Shown here in pieces: positions 36,222 to 45,663 of a DNA stretch of 64,000 nucleotides (position 1 is the first letter of the stretch; every line of letters begins with the position of its first letter). Where the stretch lies: positions 62,001-126,000 of the IMG/VR virus record IMGVR_UViG_3300024324_000009. One strand, written 5' to 3'. The translations under genes and the position numbers were made by a program. This DNA is from a virus. Under the pieces are notes generated by a model. The model was not told where the DNA came from and made no database searches. It was given only the letters and a program-made list of their open reading frames with translations.

Positions 36222-36562
36222 TCTGGCCTAAAAATAAAGCCGGAAGTATCTCTACTCTCTCCGGTTTCTTTAGCCTTTTTGACGGCTTCATCTGCCTGCA
36301 TAGACGCTGCTTCTGTCATTACAGAAACATTGCTCTTGCCACTTGCAGTATCATGACTCATCAAATCTCTAACACCTGTTACGGGAGCCTGCTTTGTTTT
36401 TACAGCAGATTCTTTTTGTGCTGGTTGAGGATGATGCTTTTTGACTACACCTCTAACTTGTGCAGGAGTAAGGCCTAGTTCTTCAGAAACCTGCGAAGTA
36501 GTTTTCCCTTCACTGATCAAGTGCAAAACAGCATACGTTTGTGTCTGTGTAATCTTTGCCAT
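36218..36562 (-). CDS. Helix-turn-helix protein
   Basis: Residues 5-40 (TYAVLHLISEGKTTSQVSEE, then LGLTPAQVRGVVKK) form a helix-turn-helix like those of sigma region 4 or small regulators. The rest is Ala/Lys/Thr-rich and probably disordered. It may regulate transcription of the phage, but no target is visible. It begins as TAATG on the stop of the upstream gene. Confidence 0.65.
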   Translation of the reverse strand: MAKITQTQTYAVLHLISEGKTTSQVSEELGLTPAQVRGVVKKHHPQPAQKESAVKTKQAPVTGVRDLMSHDTASGKSNVSVMTEAASMQADEAVKKAKETGESRDTSGFIFRPE

Positions 36563-36963
36563 TATTCTATCTCTCTTTCTGCGTTAAGTAAAAATGCTTT
36601 GTTCCTAGTCTTTAAAAAATCAATATACATTGTGAAGGCTTTAAGATTTACTTCCCTGAATCTGTCATTAGAACGGCACACCCGATCCAAAAAGTCCTCG
36701 TCTTCTTTCATTCCATAGATACTTAGAGCATCAAATAGCTTTCCTGTCTGTGCAGTTTTAACCAAATATTTGTTGCTACCGTCTTTCCTGATCATTGTTT
36801 TAGCATACACCCTATTGTCGTCCGACTCTCTACGTGGATAGTCGTCCTGATCATTAAAGTCCTGATGACCTGCCATCGTATAAAAAGCCACACCCTTTTC
36901 AGTGTTTTCTTTTCTGATAGTTTTCTGTTCTTTGTATACGCTTTTTGGGTTAAATATTGACAT
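36562..36963 (-). CDS. Unknown phage protein
   Basis: The 133-residue product has a charged N-terminus and a conserved-looking core (RVYAKTMIRKDGSNKYLVKT), then a helical end. It sits between the FmdB-like and HTH genes with 0-8 base spacing. No function can be given. Confidence 0.5.
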   Translation of the reverse strand: MSIFNPKSVYKEQKTIRKENTEKGVAFYTMAGHQDFNDQDDYPRRESDDNRVYAKTMIRKDGSNKYLVKTAQTGKLFDALSIYGMKEDEDFLDRVCRSNDRFREVNLKAFTMYIDFLKTRNKAFLLNAEREIE

Positions 36964-36971
36964 ATGTTCTC

Positions 36972-37340
36972 CTAGTCTTTAGTCCATTTAGTTTTAGTTT
37001 TGGGTCTTTCTATCCTGCTCATGCCTGCTGGCAACTGTTCATCTAGTACTTTCCTAGCGTCTTCTTTTTGTTTCTGGTCATAATGCTTGGCTTCAATGGA
37101 TTGCTTTTTGTCTTCGCTAAACCTTCTGCCATTACGCTCTGCTAGATGACCTAATGTAATTTCACTGTCTCCCTTTATTACACTGACTAAAGGCAGATCG
37201 TCTTCATATGAACGACACACATGCTTTTTCTTTTTACATTTAGGACAATCTGGTTGACTATCATATTCTGAGATTGATACAGTCAACTCAAAGTAAATGT
37301 TGCAATTTTTGTCTTCGCAGCAATATGTATATGTTGGCAT
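36972..37340 (-). CDS. FmdB-like zinc-ribbon protein
   Basis: The start MPTYTYCCEDKNC, followed by CPKCKKKKHVCRSYE, is the FmdB-type zinc ribbon (M-P-x-Y-x-Y, then C-x2-C). The C-terminal 70 residues are charged. Such proteins are often encoded near phage structural or packaging genes and may bind nucleic acid. Only one base separates it from the HNH gene. Confidence 0.7.
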   Translation of the reverse strand: MPTYTYCCEDKNCNIYFELTVSISEYDSQPDCPKCKKKKHVCRSYEDDLPLVSVIKGDSEITLGHLAERNGRRFSEDKKQSIEAKHYDQKQKEDARKVLDEQLPAGMSRIERPKTKTKWTKD

Positions 37341-37341
37341 C

Positions 37342-37923
37342 CTATAAGTAACCTTTGAGATAATTGTTCCATTGACTTGGTATCCTATCCTTTATTATAT
37401 GCAGTTCATGGGTGATTGGCAAGTACCTATTTGATTTTTTTGGACGAACTGGCTTTTTACGCAGTTTTAAGTCTGTTTGATTTAACATTTTATTAGATTT
37501 TCTGCGATTGCATTTTATGCAGCAGGTTACGATATTTTCCCAAACAGTAGGAGAACTTGATTCTTCCCATTTGGACTTAGGAATAACATGGTCGTAAGTT
37601 AATTGATTTACACTTGGTAAGGCCCCACAGTATTGACAGCTATAATCATCTCTAATAAATATATTTTTTCTAGAAAAAACAACATGGTGAGTATTATATA
37701 TATTAAAATACTTAGCTGTTTTAATAACAGAAGGGACTTGAACAGTGTTCTTGGTGCCTTGTATAAAATCATCAGTATAATATTCTATAATTTCAATAGA
37801 AGGCTTTTCATGCATAGAATACTGATATTCCCAAACGATGGCTTTTCTCCAACTGATAATGCCAATCGGAGAAAAGTCAGCATTTAATATTAAGCACTTT
37901 TTATGATCTTCTATTGTTTTCAT
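37342..37923 (-). CDS. HNH endonuclease
   Basis: The 193-residue protein has the HNH fold: a CQYCG knuckle, LTYDHVIPKSKW (D-H), ENIVTCCIKCNRRKS (N and CxxC) and the final H/N region. It cleaves DNA. It overlaps the PhoH end by 23 bases. It could be a homing endonuclease or a helper of DNA metabolism; no intron or interrupted gene is visible next to it. Confidence 0.82.
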   Translation of the reverse strand: MKTIEDHKKCLILNADFSPIGIISWRKAIVWEYQYSMHEKPSIEIIEYYTDDFIQGTKNTVQVPSVIKTAKYFNIYNTHHVVFSRKNIFIRDDYSCQYCGALPSVNQLTYDHVIPKSKWEESSSPTVWENIVTCCIKCNRRKSNKMLNQTDLKLRKKPVRPKKSNRYLPITHELHIIKDRIPSQWNNYLKGYL

Positions 37924-38617
37924 GATTAGATAGCCTATCTACAATATCAGCGATAATTGGATTTCTAACTATATCTATGTCTTCTAGTCTTTGACATCCT
38001 ACGCCATAAACATCTTCTAGTATATCAGACAGTGCATAAAAACCACCTTGTTGCTGCCTCATAAGATCAGACTGCTCTACGTCTCCCGTTAAGATCATTT
38101 TGCTATCCATGCCAATTCTAGTCAACAGCATTTTAAGTTGGTCGTAGGATGCATTCTGGCACTCGTCAGCTATGATAAAAGCATTGTGGAAGCTACGACC
38201 CCTCATTAAAGCTAGAGGTACAACTTCAAGTTTTTTCTTGGCTTTTAGCATACCTATATGAGTAGGCATTAAAAAGTGACTTAGTTCATCAAACAAGGGA
38301 AGTAGATAGGGGTGCAGCTTCTCTTCTGCTGTTCCCGGTAAGAAGCCTAGTTTTTCTCCAGCTTCTACTACTGGTCTAGTAATAACTATTCTTTCAACTT
38401 TCATATCTAATAGATATTCTAAGGCCATTCCTACTGCAATATGAGTCTTACCAGTACCTGCTGCACCTTGGCAAAAAGTAATAGTATTCTCAGCTACAGA
38501 ACGAATATAATCTTTCTGATTAATTGTTTTAGGTTTTAACCTGTTTTTAAATCCAACAATAATCTCTTCAGGCTTTTCAAGCCTGTTAGTACCAGTGTTC
38601 TTTTTTTTCTTTCGCAA
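37901..38617 (-). CDS. phoH: PhoH-like ATPase
   Basis: The protein has the PhoH P-loop GAAGTGKTH, followed by VERIVITRPVVEAGEKLGFL and the Walker B-like AFIIADECQNAS; ILTGDVEQSD closes the core. PhoH proteins are NTPases/RNA-related ATPases common in marine phages. The start is not an ATG: I favour the TTG at 38617 (GAGAGG 7 bases upstream; product starts MRKKKKNTG); the frame is open to a TTG at 38674 inside the reductase gene, and a TTG at 38659 follows an AGGAGG too closely. The choice is uncertain. Confidence 0.8.
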   Translation of the reverse strand: MRKKKKNTGTNRLEKPEEIIVGFKNRLKPKTINQKDYIRSVAENTITFCQGAAGTGKTHIAVGMALEYLLDMKVERIVITRPVVEAGEKLGFLPGTAEEKLHPYLLPLFDELSHFLMPTHIGMLKAKKKLEVVPLALMRGRSFHNAFIIADECQNASYDQLKMLLTRIGMDSKMILTGDVEQSDLMRQQQGGFYALSDILEDVYGVGCQRLEDIDIVRNPIIADIVDRLSNHENNRRS

Positions 38618-38646
38618 AATAATACCTCTCGGTAAAGGGTTAGAGT

Positions 38647-40848
38647 TTAAATTAGACAAGCACCTCCTGCACAACTAATTTCCTCTATTCCTGTCGTATT
38701 ATCCTCTGTTTCTAAGAGTTGTGTATAATCAACTTTAATAAAACTGTCGTAAAGGTCTTTATACCTTTTCCAGTTATATACGTCTTTCATACAGTATGTT
38801 AGACGTTTTTCATCGCCGTCAAAATAGCTGGCGGCAAATCTATGCATCTTTACAGCAAAAAGTTTTTTATCATCAGGGTCACTATCAGCTTCTTGCTTCA
38901 AAGTAATATAGTCACATGCGGCCCATAAATTTAAATCAAAAGCATTCAGGCCTAATTCGATTAAACCAGAACACCATAAGGCAGCATCGCCATATTCTTT
39001 CACAATCTCTCTAGGAGTATAGACTGTAGTAAATGGTGCTTGAGGATAATCCTTGTCACCACTCTGAGGAATCAAACTAATTCCAGCAAAGAACTTTCTA
39101 TTATTATATATATATTTAGTTACGGATTCCCATTCTTCGGGCTTTACAGTAACAGTGTTGCTGACGTTGTGACTAAGAAAGTCCTGTGTACATAACGATC
39201 TATTTTTACCAGATTGTACCCAGTTTCTTTGAGCGTCTTTTACAACACCCAGCATTTCTACAGCAGGTAACTGATTCTTTAGCTTAGAACCGTCAGGAAC
39301 TTCTATAGGGAATTTTACAACCTCATCTGTATCATTAGCAGACCAAGAAGATTTTTCGCAGGCCTGTGGGTTATAACTCTTAAAGTGTTGAAAAGGGGCT
39401 TCCAGAATATTCGCTTGTACATGTCTAATGTATCTCTTAGCATGGTGAGGATGAATACCGGAACTTGTACCAAGCATAGAACTTGAGGTTCCTTCTGGTT
39501 TCAAGCAAGTTACTCTAGCTGCCTGATTAATATTAATTATTTTAGCAATCTCTTTGTTTGTATCAACAGCAATCTTAGCACCTTTTTTGAGTACTTTCTC
39601 TGTCAATACTAAATCATGTTTTTCCATTATTCCTGTTAAAGAGACACCTAGCAATGCTTCTCTTTCAAAGATAGCATTGGTGACATCACCTAGATATTCT
39701 AGGTTTGTAAAGCCTGCTTGCAGAGTTCCAATAATAGCAGCAGCCCGACATCTTTCGTAAAAGTCTTCTTCGTCTACTACAGAAGAGCAATTAATCGTAG
39801 AAAGATTACAACCTTGCCAACCAGACTTACCTGTTTTCTCATCTACAGGCCACATGCCTACTTCTACGCATGGGTTAAATGTCATCTCTGTGGAGTCGCT
39901 CCAGATAAATCCGGGTTCACCGAACTCTTTGACTGAATCCATCAGATTCTTAAATTGTTCGTATGTAGTCTCGTCTTTCAGAAGTAGAGCGGAGTTGTTA
40001 CTTCTGGCTCGCTGTGGATTATCTATGTACCAGTTGCCCGTTTTGGCTTTAGCCATTTCTTCATCATCTGCACTAAATAGTGCTAAGGACGCACTTCTGC
40101 GAACACCACCAGATAGTACAGCATCGCTTGAGTGCATAATAATATCATAAGCATCAATCGGTCTGAGTTTTTTGGTCTTATTTTCAACGCATTTCTCCAA
40201 CAGCTCTCTAATTTTTTCTAAGCCATTTTGTAGAGGCTCGAAACCGGGAGCCTTACCTACGCCGGAAGAAAGCACAGCACCTTTCTCACGAATGTTACTG
40301 TAATCAAAGACAATGTACTGATCCTTATATTCTTTAAATTTTTCATCTGTAGGCTTAGTAAAGTACGAACTAAGCAACACGCCTAAAGCATCAGACCAGC
40401 CTTCGATACTATCTTCTATTTTATACTTTACACCTTTTCGCTTATCTTTTTTAGTTTGTATCAATGAAGGAAGTTTAGCTACGTGATGCTTTTGGACACT
40501 AAAGCCCGTTCCGCTACCGCATAATAACAGCCAGAAACATTCTTGAAAGAATCTTGGACGATCACAATAAGAACTGGTACAGTTATAGATTTTGGCATGT
40601 CGTTTTAATATAGGGTCTCCACCGAACTGCAATGCTCTTTGACTGCCTAGCACTTTCTTTTTATGCATCATACTATAAGCCCAGTTGATTTGATCTGCTA
40701 GGCTTTCTATGCTTCCATATTGAGTATGCATCATTCCTTGTACACGCTCTACTGCTTCTTTCCAAGTCTCTCTTCTGTTTTCTGATTCTACCCAACGTGC
40801 GTACTTGCTAACAAAAGTATAGTTCTGTAATTCATTTAACGCCGACAT
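38647..40848 (-). CDS. nrdJ: Adenosylcobalamin-dependent ribonucleotide reductase (class II)
   Basis: The 733-residue protein matches the monomeric class II ribonucleoside-triphosphate reductase in length and motifs. These include QRALQFGG, NCTSSYCDRPRFFQE, LCGSGTGFSVQ and the radical-site FNPCVEVG. The C-terminal CAGGACLI carries the redox cysteine pair. It converts ribonucleotides to deoxyribonucleotides and needs vitamin B12, independent of oxygen. CAGGAG precedes the ATG. With dCMP deaminase and dNMP kinase it forms a nucleotide-supply set. No riboswitch was seen in the short gap upstream. Confidence 0.92.
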   Translation of the reverse strand: MSALNELQNYTFVSKYARWVESENRRETWKEAVERVQGMMHTQYGSIESLADQINWAYSMMHKKKVLGSQRALQFGGDPILKRHAKIYNCTSSYCDRPRFFQECFWLLLCGSGTGFSVQKHHVAKLPSLIQTKKDKRKGVKYKIEDSIEGWSDALGVLLSSYFTKPTDEKFKEYKDQYIVFDYSNIREKGAVLSSGVGKAPGFEPLQNGLEKIRELLEKCVENKTKKLRPIDAYDIIMHSSDAVLSGGVRRSASLALFSADDEEMAKAKTGNWYIDNPQRARSNNSALLLKDETTYEQFKNLMDSVKEFGEPGFIWSDSTEMTFNPCVEVGMWPVDEKTGKSGWQGCNLSTINCSSVVDEEDFYERCRAAAIIGTLQAGFTNLEYLGDVTNAIFEREALLGVSLTGIMEKHDLVLTEKVLKKGAKIAVDTNKEIAKIININQAARVTCLKPEGTSSSMLGTSSGIHPHHAKRYIRHVQANILEAPFQHFKSYNPQACEKSSWSANDTDEVVKFPIEVPDGSKLKNQLPAVEMLGVVKDAQRNWVQSGKNRSLCTQDFLSHNVSNTVTVKPEEWESVTKYIYNNRKFFAGISLIPQSGDKDYPQAPFTTVYTPREIVKEYGDAALWCSGLIELGLNAFDLNLWAACDYITLKQEADSDPDDKKLFAVKMHRFAASYFDGDEKRLTYCMKDVYNWKRYKDLYDSFIKVDYTQLLETEDNTTGIEEISCAGGACLI

Positions 40849-40907
40849 TGCATCTCCTGATCAAAATGAAAGTATAATAAATTATTTGTTTGTCCTTGTG
40901 ATATCAC

Positions 40908-41366
40908 TTATATACACCGCTTTAACCAAGATATATCTGCTTCTTTATATAAAATTTTCATTCCAGAATTTTTTATAAAAAAATCAAAACGATTTTTGGC
41001 TTCTTCGTCAAATAAATGTGTACCATGATTTTTTGCCATAACTACGGTTTCTACGCCTTCTTGCCAAAGGGCCATAATACAGTCGTTACAACATTGTCCG
41101 GTCACATAAGCAATTCCTTTATCTGGTCTAATTACACAGTTTGAGAGTGCATTTCTTTCAGCATGAATCATCCACGGATACTTCTCAGGACGAGTAGTAG
41201 GCAGAGATGAGTCATCCATTCCTCTAGGGAATCCATTGTATCCTACTCCTATAATTCTATGATCAGCATCTGTAATGACACAACCGTGTTGAGTTTCAGT
41301 ATCGTGACTCCGTTGAGCCACAACCTGTGCTATTCCTAAAAAATAATCATCCCACTCTGGTCGCAT
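40908..41366 (-). CDS. dCMP deaminase
   Basis: The 152-residue protein has the zinc-site motifs HAERNAL and CCNDC of the cytidine/deoxycytidylate deaminase fold. It also has the usual VAQRSHDTETQHGCV and GYNGFPRG segments of phage dCMP deaminases. It converts dCMP to dUMP for thymidylate synthesis. It has its own promoter at 41406-41433. Confidence 0.9.
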   Translation of the reverse strand: MRPEWDDYFLGIAQVVAQRSHDTETQHGCVITDADHRIIGVGYNGFPRGMDDSSLPTTRPEKYPWMIHAERNALSNCVIRPDKGIAYVTGQCCNDCIMALWQEGVETVVMAKNHGTHLFDEEAKNRFDFFIKNSGMKILYKEADISWLKRCI

Positions 41367-41405
41367 CTTTATTTTACCTATTTTGAAAAGAGTTAGTACC
41401 TACCT

Positions 41406-41433
41406 ATTATAGTTAAAATCGTTATGAAGTCAA
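41406..41433 (-). promoter_or_regulatory. Sigma70-type promoter for dCMP deaminase/reductase
   Basis: TTGACT (41428-41433) and TATAAT (41406-41411) lie 16 bp apart on the minus strand. It overlaps the end of the sulfotransferase-like gene and leads to the dCMP deaminase gene about 40 bases on. Confidence 0.8.
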
Positions 41434-42017
41434 GAAGGATTATAATTTTTTGAGTAGTCTCCAACAACAAAATCCATATAGTGATAGTAATATATAATGT
41501 CTTGCTGTCTCTGAGTTAACGCTATAGATTTTTTAATTAGGCTTTTATTAGTATGCGGAAAGTTGTTAAGTATATCAAACCTTTCTGGACCATCACCGTG
41601 ATATATGTCTTCATTGTTTAAAAATTCTTCAATGATATTTTCACATTTTATTAGATGTGTATATTGCGGATATACTATGCTGACAGGCATTTGTACTGCT
41701 TGCTTAGAGTGTAACATTAACCACTCATCAAATGATATGGCATCATTTTCCATTTGTATATGCCACTTCCATTGACTAATAACTCTATCATATGGGTTTC
41801 TAATCGGTAAATATCTTTTCCAGCCTTCTTGCATAACTAGTTCAGGAACCGTGGCTGAATGCGGATTTGTCCATAGTGTAGGCTCCCAGCTATAGTGTGG
41901 ATTGCTACCCAGAAACCTAGTATAGCAATTCCATTGATTAAAGAAGTCTATTATACTACTAGAATAATTTTTAAAAGGCGTATAAATACAAAATCTCTTC
42001 TTACGGTTTACTATCAT
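41430..42017 (-). CDS. Sulfotransferase-like protein
   Basis: The 195-residue protein begins with KRFCIYTPFKNYSSSIIDFF, a variant of the PAPS-binding loop of the sulfotransferase family 2 fold. It has YLPIRNPYDRVISQW, the 3'-phosphate-binding signature. It would transfer sulfate from PAPS to a sugar or other acceptor. It overlaps the GT4-like gene (ATGA), so sulfation of the glycan made by this island is likely. A strict test of activity needs the substrate. Confidence 0.65.
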   Translation of the reverse strand: MIVNRKKRFCIYTPFKNYSSSIIDFFNQWNCYTRFLGSNPHYSWEPTLWTNPHSATVPELVMQEGWKRYLPIRNPYDRVISQWKWHIQMENDAISFDEWLMLHSKQAVQMPVSIVYPQYTHLIKCENIIEEFLNNEDIYHGDGPERFDILNNFPHTNKSLIKKSIALTQRQQDIIYYYHYMDFVVGDYSKNYNPS

Positions 42018-43405
42018 AAATCACCTATCTGTGGTTCGCTGAAGTTACTTATTATATAGTTTTGATTCTTATTAGTTTTATTAAATTCATTATCCAGTTC
42101 TAGGCCAGTAAATTTCTGTACAATAGTTTTTTCATTAAGTTTATGGTCTTTAATTAAAATTACATTTTCTAGTTCTTCTATTGGATGTTCGTATCTAATA
42201 TTGCCTTCTAATAATATTATCTTGTGATTCATTAATAAAGATTCTAATACTACTACAGGACAAGGGTCACGGTTACTAGTTAACATAAAATAGTCTAATT
42301 TTTCTAGTTGTCTATACGGGTTTTCTGTTACAGGCAGGCAGGAAAGATTTGCTTCATTATGCGGAAATTCTCCTCCTATCCAAATGAAATCATATTCGGG
42401 ATTATTCTTTGCTAGTAAAGCAAATAATCTGGGATTTTTGCGACTACATACAGTACCGCACATTCCTATTTTAATACGTTTGTTTTTTCTTGTTCTTTTT
42501 TTAGTTTTTAAAATTTTAGCTTGACGAGTAGGATGTATAAATTCTGGAACCAGTTTACATTTTTCTTTAATCTCTGGTGGTAAATTAAAGTTTTGCATTA
42601 TTTTATCTGCTACAAAATACGTAGATTTAAACTGTGATATCAGTGTTATAATTTCTTTTCTGTTTGAGCCAAAACATCTGTATAGATCATTATAGGTCTC
42701 ATGGAGATGTAATATTGTACGACTTAGATATTTTTCAAAAACTTTATAGTCTTTAGTTATCCTAGTCATAGAGTTTGAGTAAATCAATCTGGGTTCATTA
42801 GCATCTAATATGTCTTTAAGTATATTGGTATTGCCAAAGTAGTATAGCTTTTGTATAGATTTGTGTAATTTGAAACAGTTTGAGGGGAAAATATCTAACC
42901 ATACAACTTTCTCTCCTTTATCAACAAGCCAATTAGCTAAATCTTGTAAGTAAAAAGGAGCACCTGTTCTGCTAGTATGGTGATTCACTAGAACAATAGC
43001 ATCATCGTCAAAAAATATTTCTTGCTCTATTAAAAACTTATTTAGTTCTTGATAAGACATGCCTATATCCCATAATCTACCTTCTCCATAACCATGCTGC
43101 ATGAAGTGGGAACTAGGACATTTTAGCCTCTTTATCTCCGGGTTAATAAATAAATATATATCAGAATCGAAACTACTAGGTAATTCAAGAAGTGTCTTGT
43201 GATACAGATTTTTAGTAGACCTGTTTTCTTTTTGTCCCGACATTAAATAGTGCAGATATAAATCAAATTTATTAAACAGTAGGTTCTCTTGCAGGTCTGG
43301 GTTTACGTCTAAATACTCTATATGATTAAAGTCCGGCTCCAGTGTCCTCACAGATTTATAGAGGATGGACTGCTCGTCGATACATTTTTTGAAATGTTTT
43401 CGCAT
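42014..43405 (-). CDS. GT4-like glycosyltransferase with sugar-binding-type N-terminus
   Basis: The 463-residue protein has an N-terminal repeat-like region with YLDVNPDL and HYLMSGQKENRS, and later HFMQHGYGEGRL. These are motifs found in front of glycosyltransferases in surface-polysaccharide clusters. The C-terminal part has IKIGMCGTVCSRKNPRLFA and PVVVLESLLMNHKIIL, the GT-B donor domain. The 3' end of the RmlC-like gene overlaps its start by 58 bases. Confidence 0.7.
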   Translation of the reverse strand: MRKHFKKCIDEQSILYKSVRTLEPDFNHIEYLDVNPDLQENLLFNKFDLYLHYLMSGQKENRSTKNLYHKTLLELPSSFDSDIYLFINPEIKRLKCPSSHFMQHGYGEGRLWDIGMSYQELNKFLIEQEIFFDDDAIVLVNHHTSRTGAPFYLQDLANWLVDKGEKVVWLDIFPSNCFKLHKSIQKLYYFGNTNILKDILDANEPRLIYSNSMTRITKDYKVFEKYLSRTILHLHETYNDLYRCFGSNRKEIITLISQFKSTYFVADKIMQNFNLPPEIKEKCKLVPEFIHPTRQAKILKTKKRTRKNKRIKIGMCGTVCSRKNPRLFALLAKNNPEYDFIWIGGEFPHNEANLSCLPVTENPYRQLEKLDYFMLTSNRDPCPVVVLESLLMNHKIILLEGNIRYEHPIEELENVILIKDHKLNEKTIVQKFTGLELDNEFNKTNKNQNYIISNFSEPQIGDL

Positions 43406-43893
43406 GATTTTTTATCTCTTTGTGATATAACGCTAGGCGTTGCCACAGGCCAAATAATATTAAATGCAGGGTCACACCAGCAATGCCCCATATCGTGCTT
43501 AGGTTCGTATACAGAATCTTGTTGATGGTAAAGTTTACAACTTTCCTGTACAAAAAACCCATGACCACAATTTGGAGGAATGTAAATACTGTTTAATTTT
43601 TCAGAATCAATAGTGGTTCCAAAATATTGATTGTATGTTTCACTCTCTGGTCTTAAGTCTACACATACAATATACACCTTACCGGCAAGACAACTAATTA
43701 ATTTTCCATAAGGAGTCTGGTGTATTCCAGAAATTGTACCGACTGTAGCTTCTTCATAATTTGTTTGAAATGCAACAAATTGAGGTAGAGCACAACGCTT
43801 GTACATTTCTGCAAACACTCCAAGGTGTCTCTGCTTTATCTCTGGATACATTACTACGCAGCCTAAAATAAAAGTGTCTCTAATCTCAATCAT
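43348..43893 (-). CDS. RmlC-like dTDP-sugar 3,5-epimerase
   Basis: The 181-residue cupin protein has the family features GTISGIHQTPYGK (catalytic His), KVYIVCVDLRPESETY and IYIPPNCGHGFF. It epimerises dTDP-4-keto sugars on the way to dTDP-rhamnose or a related sugar. It lies next to a GalE-like enzyme, so a nucleotide-sugar pathway is encoded. No RmlA, RmlB or RmlD is in this window; they would have to come from the host. Confidence 0.75.
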   Translation of the reverse strand: MIEIRDTFILGCVVMYPEIKQRHLGVFAEMYKRCALPQFVAFQTNYEEATVGTISGIHQTPYGKLISCLAGKVYIVCVDLRPESETYNQYFGTTIDSEKLNSIYIPPNCGHGFFVQESCKLYHQQDSVYEPKHDMGHCWCDPAFNIIWPVATPSVISQRDKKSCENISKNVSTSSPSSINL

Positions 43894-43894
43894 T

Positions 43895-44884
43895 TTAATT
43901 TTTCCAGTAAGAATAAATATTTTTATCTATTTCATAAAAAGGCCAAATGAACCTTTCACGTTTAGGTTGCTTTTTAGCCCAATCCCACATATCAACTAGA
44001 CCTTCTTTTAGATCGGTCTTGTGTTCAAAATCTAATAAGTCTATAGATTTTTGGTAAGTAGCGAAAGCATGTTTTACTTCGTGTCTACTCTCTAAATGTT
44101 TTTTAGAACCATCTCCTATGATATTTAACAAAGTGTCACAGGCGAAATTTATAGAAAATTCTTTCATTCCTCCTAGATTAATAATTTGCTTAGATGCTCT
44201 GGAGTCAACCGCTGATTTAAATAGTGGTTCTACGCTGTCATTAATATGGCTGAATGCTCTTGTCTGATGACCATCTCCAAATATAGTCATAGGTTCATTG
44301 TTTAATGCCTGATACATCCATATTCCTAATACGTTTCTGTATTTATCCCAAATGTTCTGTTTGCGACCATAAACATTATGGGGTCTAATAACACACCAAT
44401 CTAAACCGTGTTGCTCTCCTGCTATGCGTATATCGCACTCAGCAGCATATTTAGCGACTCCATATGGATCAATAGGCATAGGCTGCATATCTTCATCGAA
44501 TGGTGCTTCTAAGTTACCATATGTAGCCATAGTAGAAGTAAATACAAGTCTCTCTACTCCATTCATGATACAGCAGTTGACCACATTTGCGGTTGCCTTG
44601 AGATTATTTTCATAATTAAAACATCTAATAAAAGGACTCAATCCTTCCGCTGCATAAGCGGCTAGATGAAATACATAATCCGGTTTAATTCTAGCAAAAT
44701 AGTTCTTAAAGTCAGAGTGGTTGCAACTAATTTTATTATGGTTTACGCGAGGGTCTATATTGTTTTCATATCCTCCACTCATATCATCAGCACCATAGAC
44801 TATCCAATCTGTACTATCTAATATATAGTCTGCTAAGTTAGAGCCTAGAAGTCCAGCATTACCAGTTATTAAGCATTTTGTCAT
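43895..44884 (-). CDS. NAD-dependent sugar epimerase/dehydratase (GalE-like SDR)
   Basis: The 329-residue protein has GNAGLLGSN (8-16) for NAD binding, FHLAAY, FTSTMATYG and the catalytic YGVAK pair with S/T upstream. It belongs to the extended SDR family of UDP-sugar epimerases and dehydratases. The exact reaction is not fixed. It probably supplies a nucleotide sugar to the transferases beside it. Confidence 0.82.
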   Translation of the reverse strand: MTKCLITGNAGLLGSNLADYILDSTDWIVYGADDMSGGYENNIDPRVNHNKISCNHSDFKNYFARIKPDYVFHLAAYAAEGLSPFIRCFNYENNLKATANVVNCCIMNGVERLVFTSTMATYGNLEAPFDEDMQPMPIDPYGVAKYAAECDIRIAGEQHGLDWCVIRPHNVYGRKQNIWDKYRNVLGIWMYQALNNEPMTIFGDGHQTRAFSHINDSVEPLFKSAVDSRASKQIINLGGMKEFSINFACDTLLNIIGDGSKKHLESRHEVKHAFATYQKSIDLLDFEHKTDLKEGLVDMWDWAKKQPKRERFIWPFYEIDKNIYSYWKN

Positions 44885-44892
44885 TGTTGCCT

Positions 44893-45663
44893 CTATATCA
44901 TTTTAGAATTATTTATTGGGTTGTGCTTCGGTTGATTTTGCCATTTAGTAGCAAAAAACTTTTTACATTCTGCCTCTATCGACTGCTCTTTAACTTTAGC
45001 TTCTGTACTCTTTCTGCTTACTGAAACGAAATGATAAAAGGCACATTCATAAGTTCTTAGCATTTTCCATCCGTTGAGTTCACACTTTAAGAAAAAATCC
45101 CAATCAGTGTATGAACCTGTTAAGGTAGGATATTCTATATCAAAACCTCCACAAGACATATAATTCAACCTACTCATATATATGGGATAGGTAGAGCCTG
45201 TGTCTTCAATCAGGTCTTTCCTTTGGGACTTTTCAAACTTCCAAAAACCTTCTAGGTCAAATTTTGCTGGGTCTTTACCACAGTCCTTAATAATAAACTG
45301 ACTAAACATACTGTTGTAAGGTTCAATCTGGTTAGGTGCTATGACTGAATTTGTGACATCTAGCTTTCCCAAAATAGTGTCCCATTCCTTGGGGAAAACA
45401 TTGTCATCATTTGTAATAAGCACACGCTTATTTTTAGCTAAAGACACTCCAAGGTTTTGTGCTCTGGTCATTCCAACATTGTTAGGTAGGACGACAGGGT
45501 GTATTTGGCTGTAGTATTTACTGAGAACATCTGTATTGACCTCAAGGGTTCCATCAACAACAACTAATATCTCGTTGAGTTTTTCCTGTCCTTCAATAAC
45601 AGACCGTAAACATAAGTCTAATGCTTGAGGAGTCTTAAATGTTGGTATAATTACACTAATCAT
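44893..45663 (-). CDS. GT2-family glycosyltransferase
   Basis: I place the start at the ATG at 45663, since GT2 enzymes begin at ISVIIPTFK and the longer frame from 45708 needs a GTG. The protein has the GT-A core: SVIIPTFKTPQALDLCLRS, EILVVVDG and NDDN as the metal-binding variant of DXD. An AGGAG lies 14 bases upstream and the start overlaps the preceding stop region. It transfers a sugar from a nucleotide donor. Confidence 0.8.
   Translation of the reverse strand: MISVIIPTFKTPQALDLCLRSVIEGQEKLNEILVVVDGTLEVNTDVLSKYYSQIHPVVLPNNVGMTRAQNLGVSLAKNKRVLITNDDNVFPKEWDTILGKLDVTNSVIAPNQIEPYNSMFSQFIIKDCGKDPAKFDLEGFWKFEKSQRKDLIEDTGSTYPIYMSRLNYMSCGGFDIEYPTLTGSYTDWDFFLKCELNGWKMLRTYECAFYHFVSVSRKSTEAKVKEQSIEAECKKFFATKWQNQPKHNPINNSKMI

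Noticed and set aside
43356-43568. Frame inside the RmlC-like gene
   Set aside because: It is a shadow of the cupin gene with no ribosome site.
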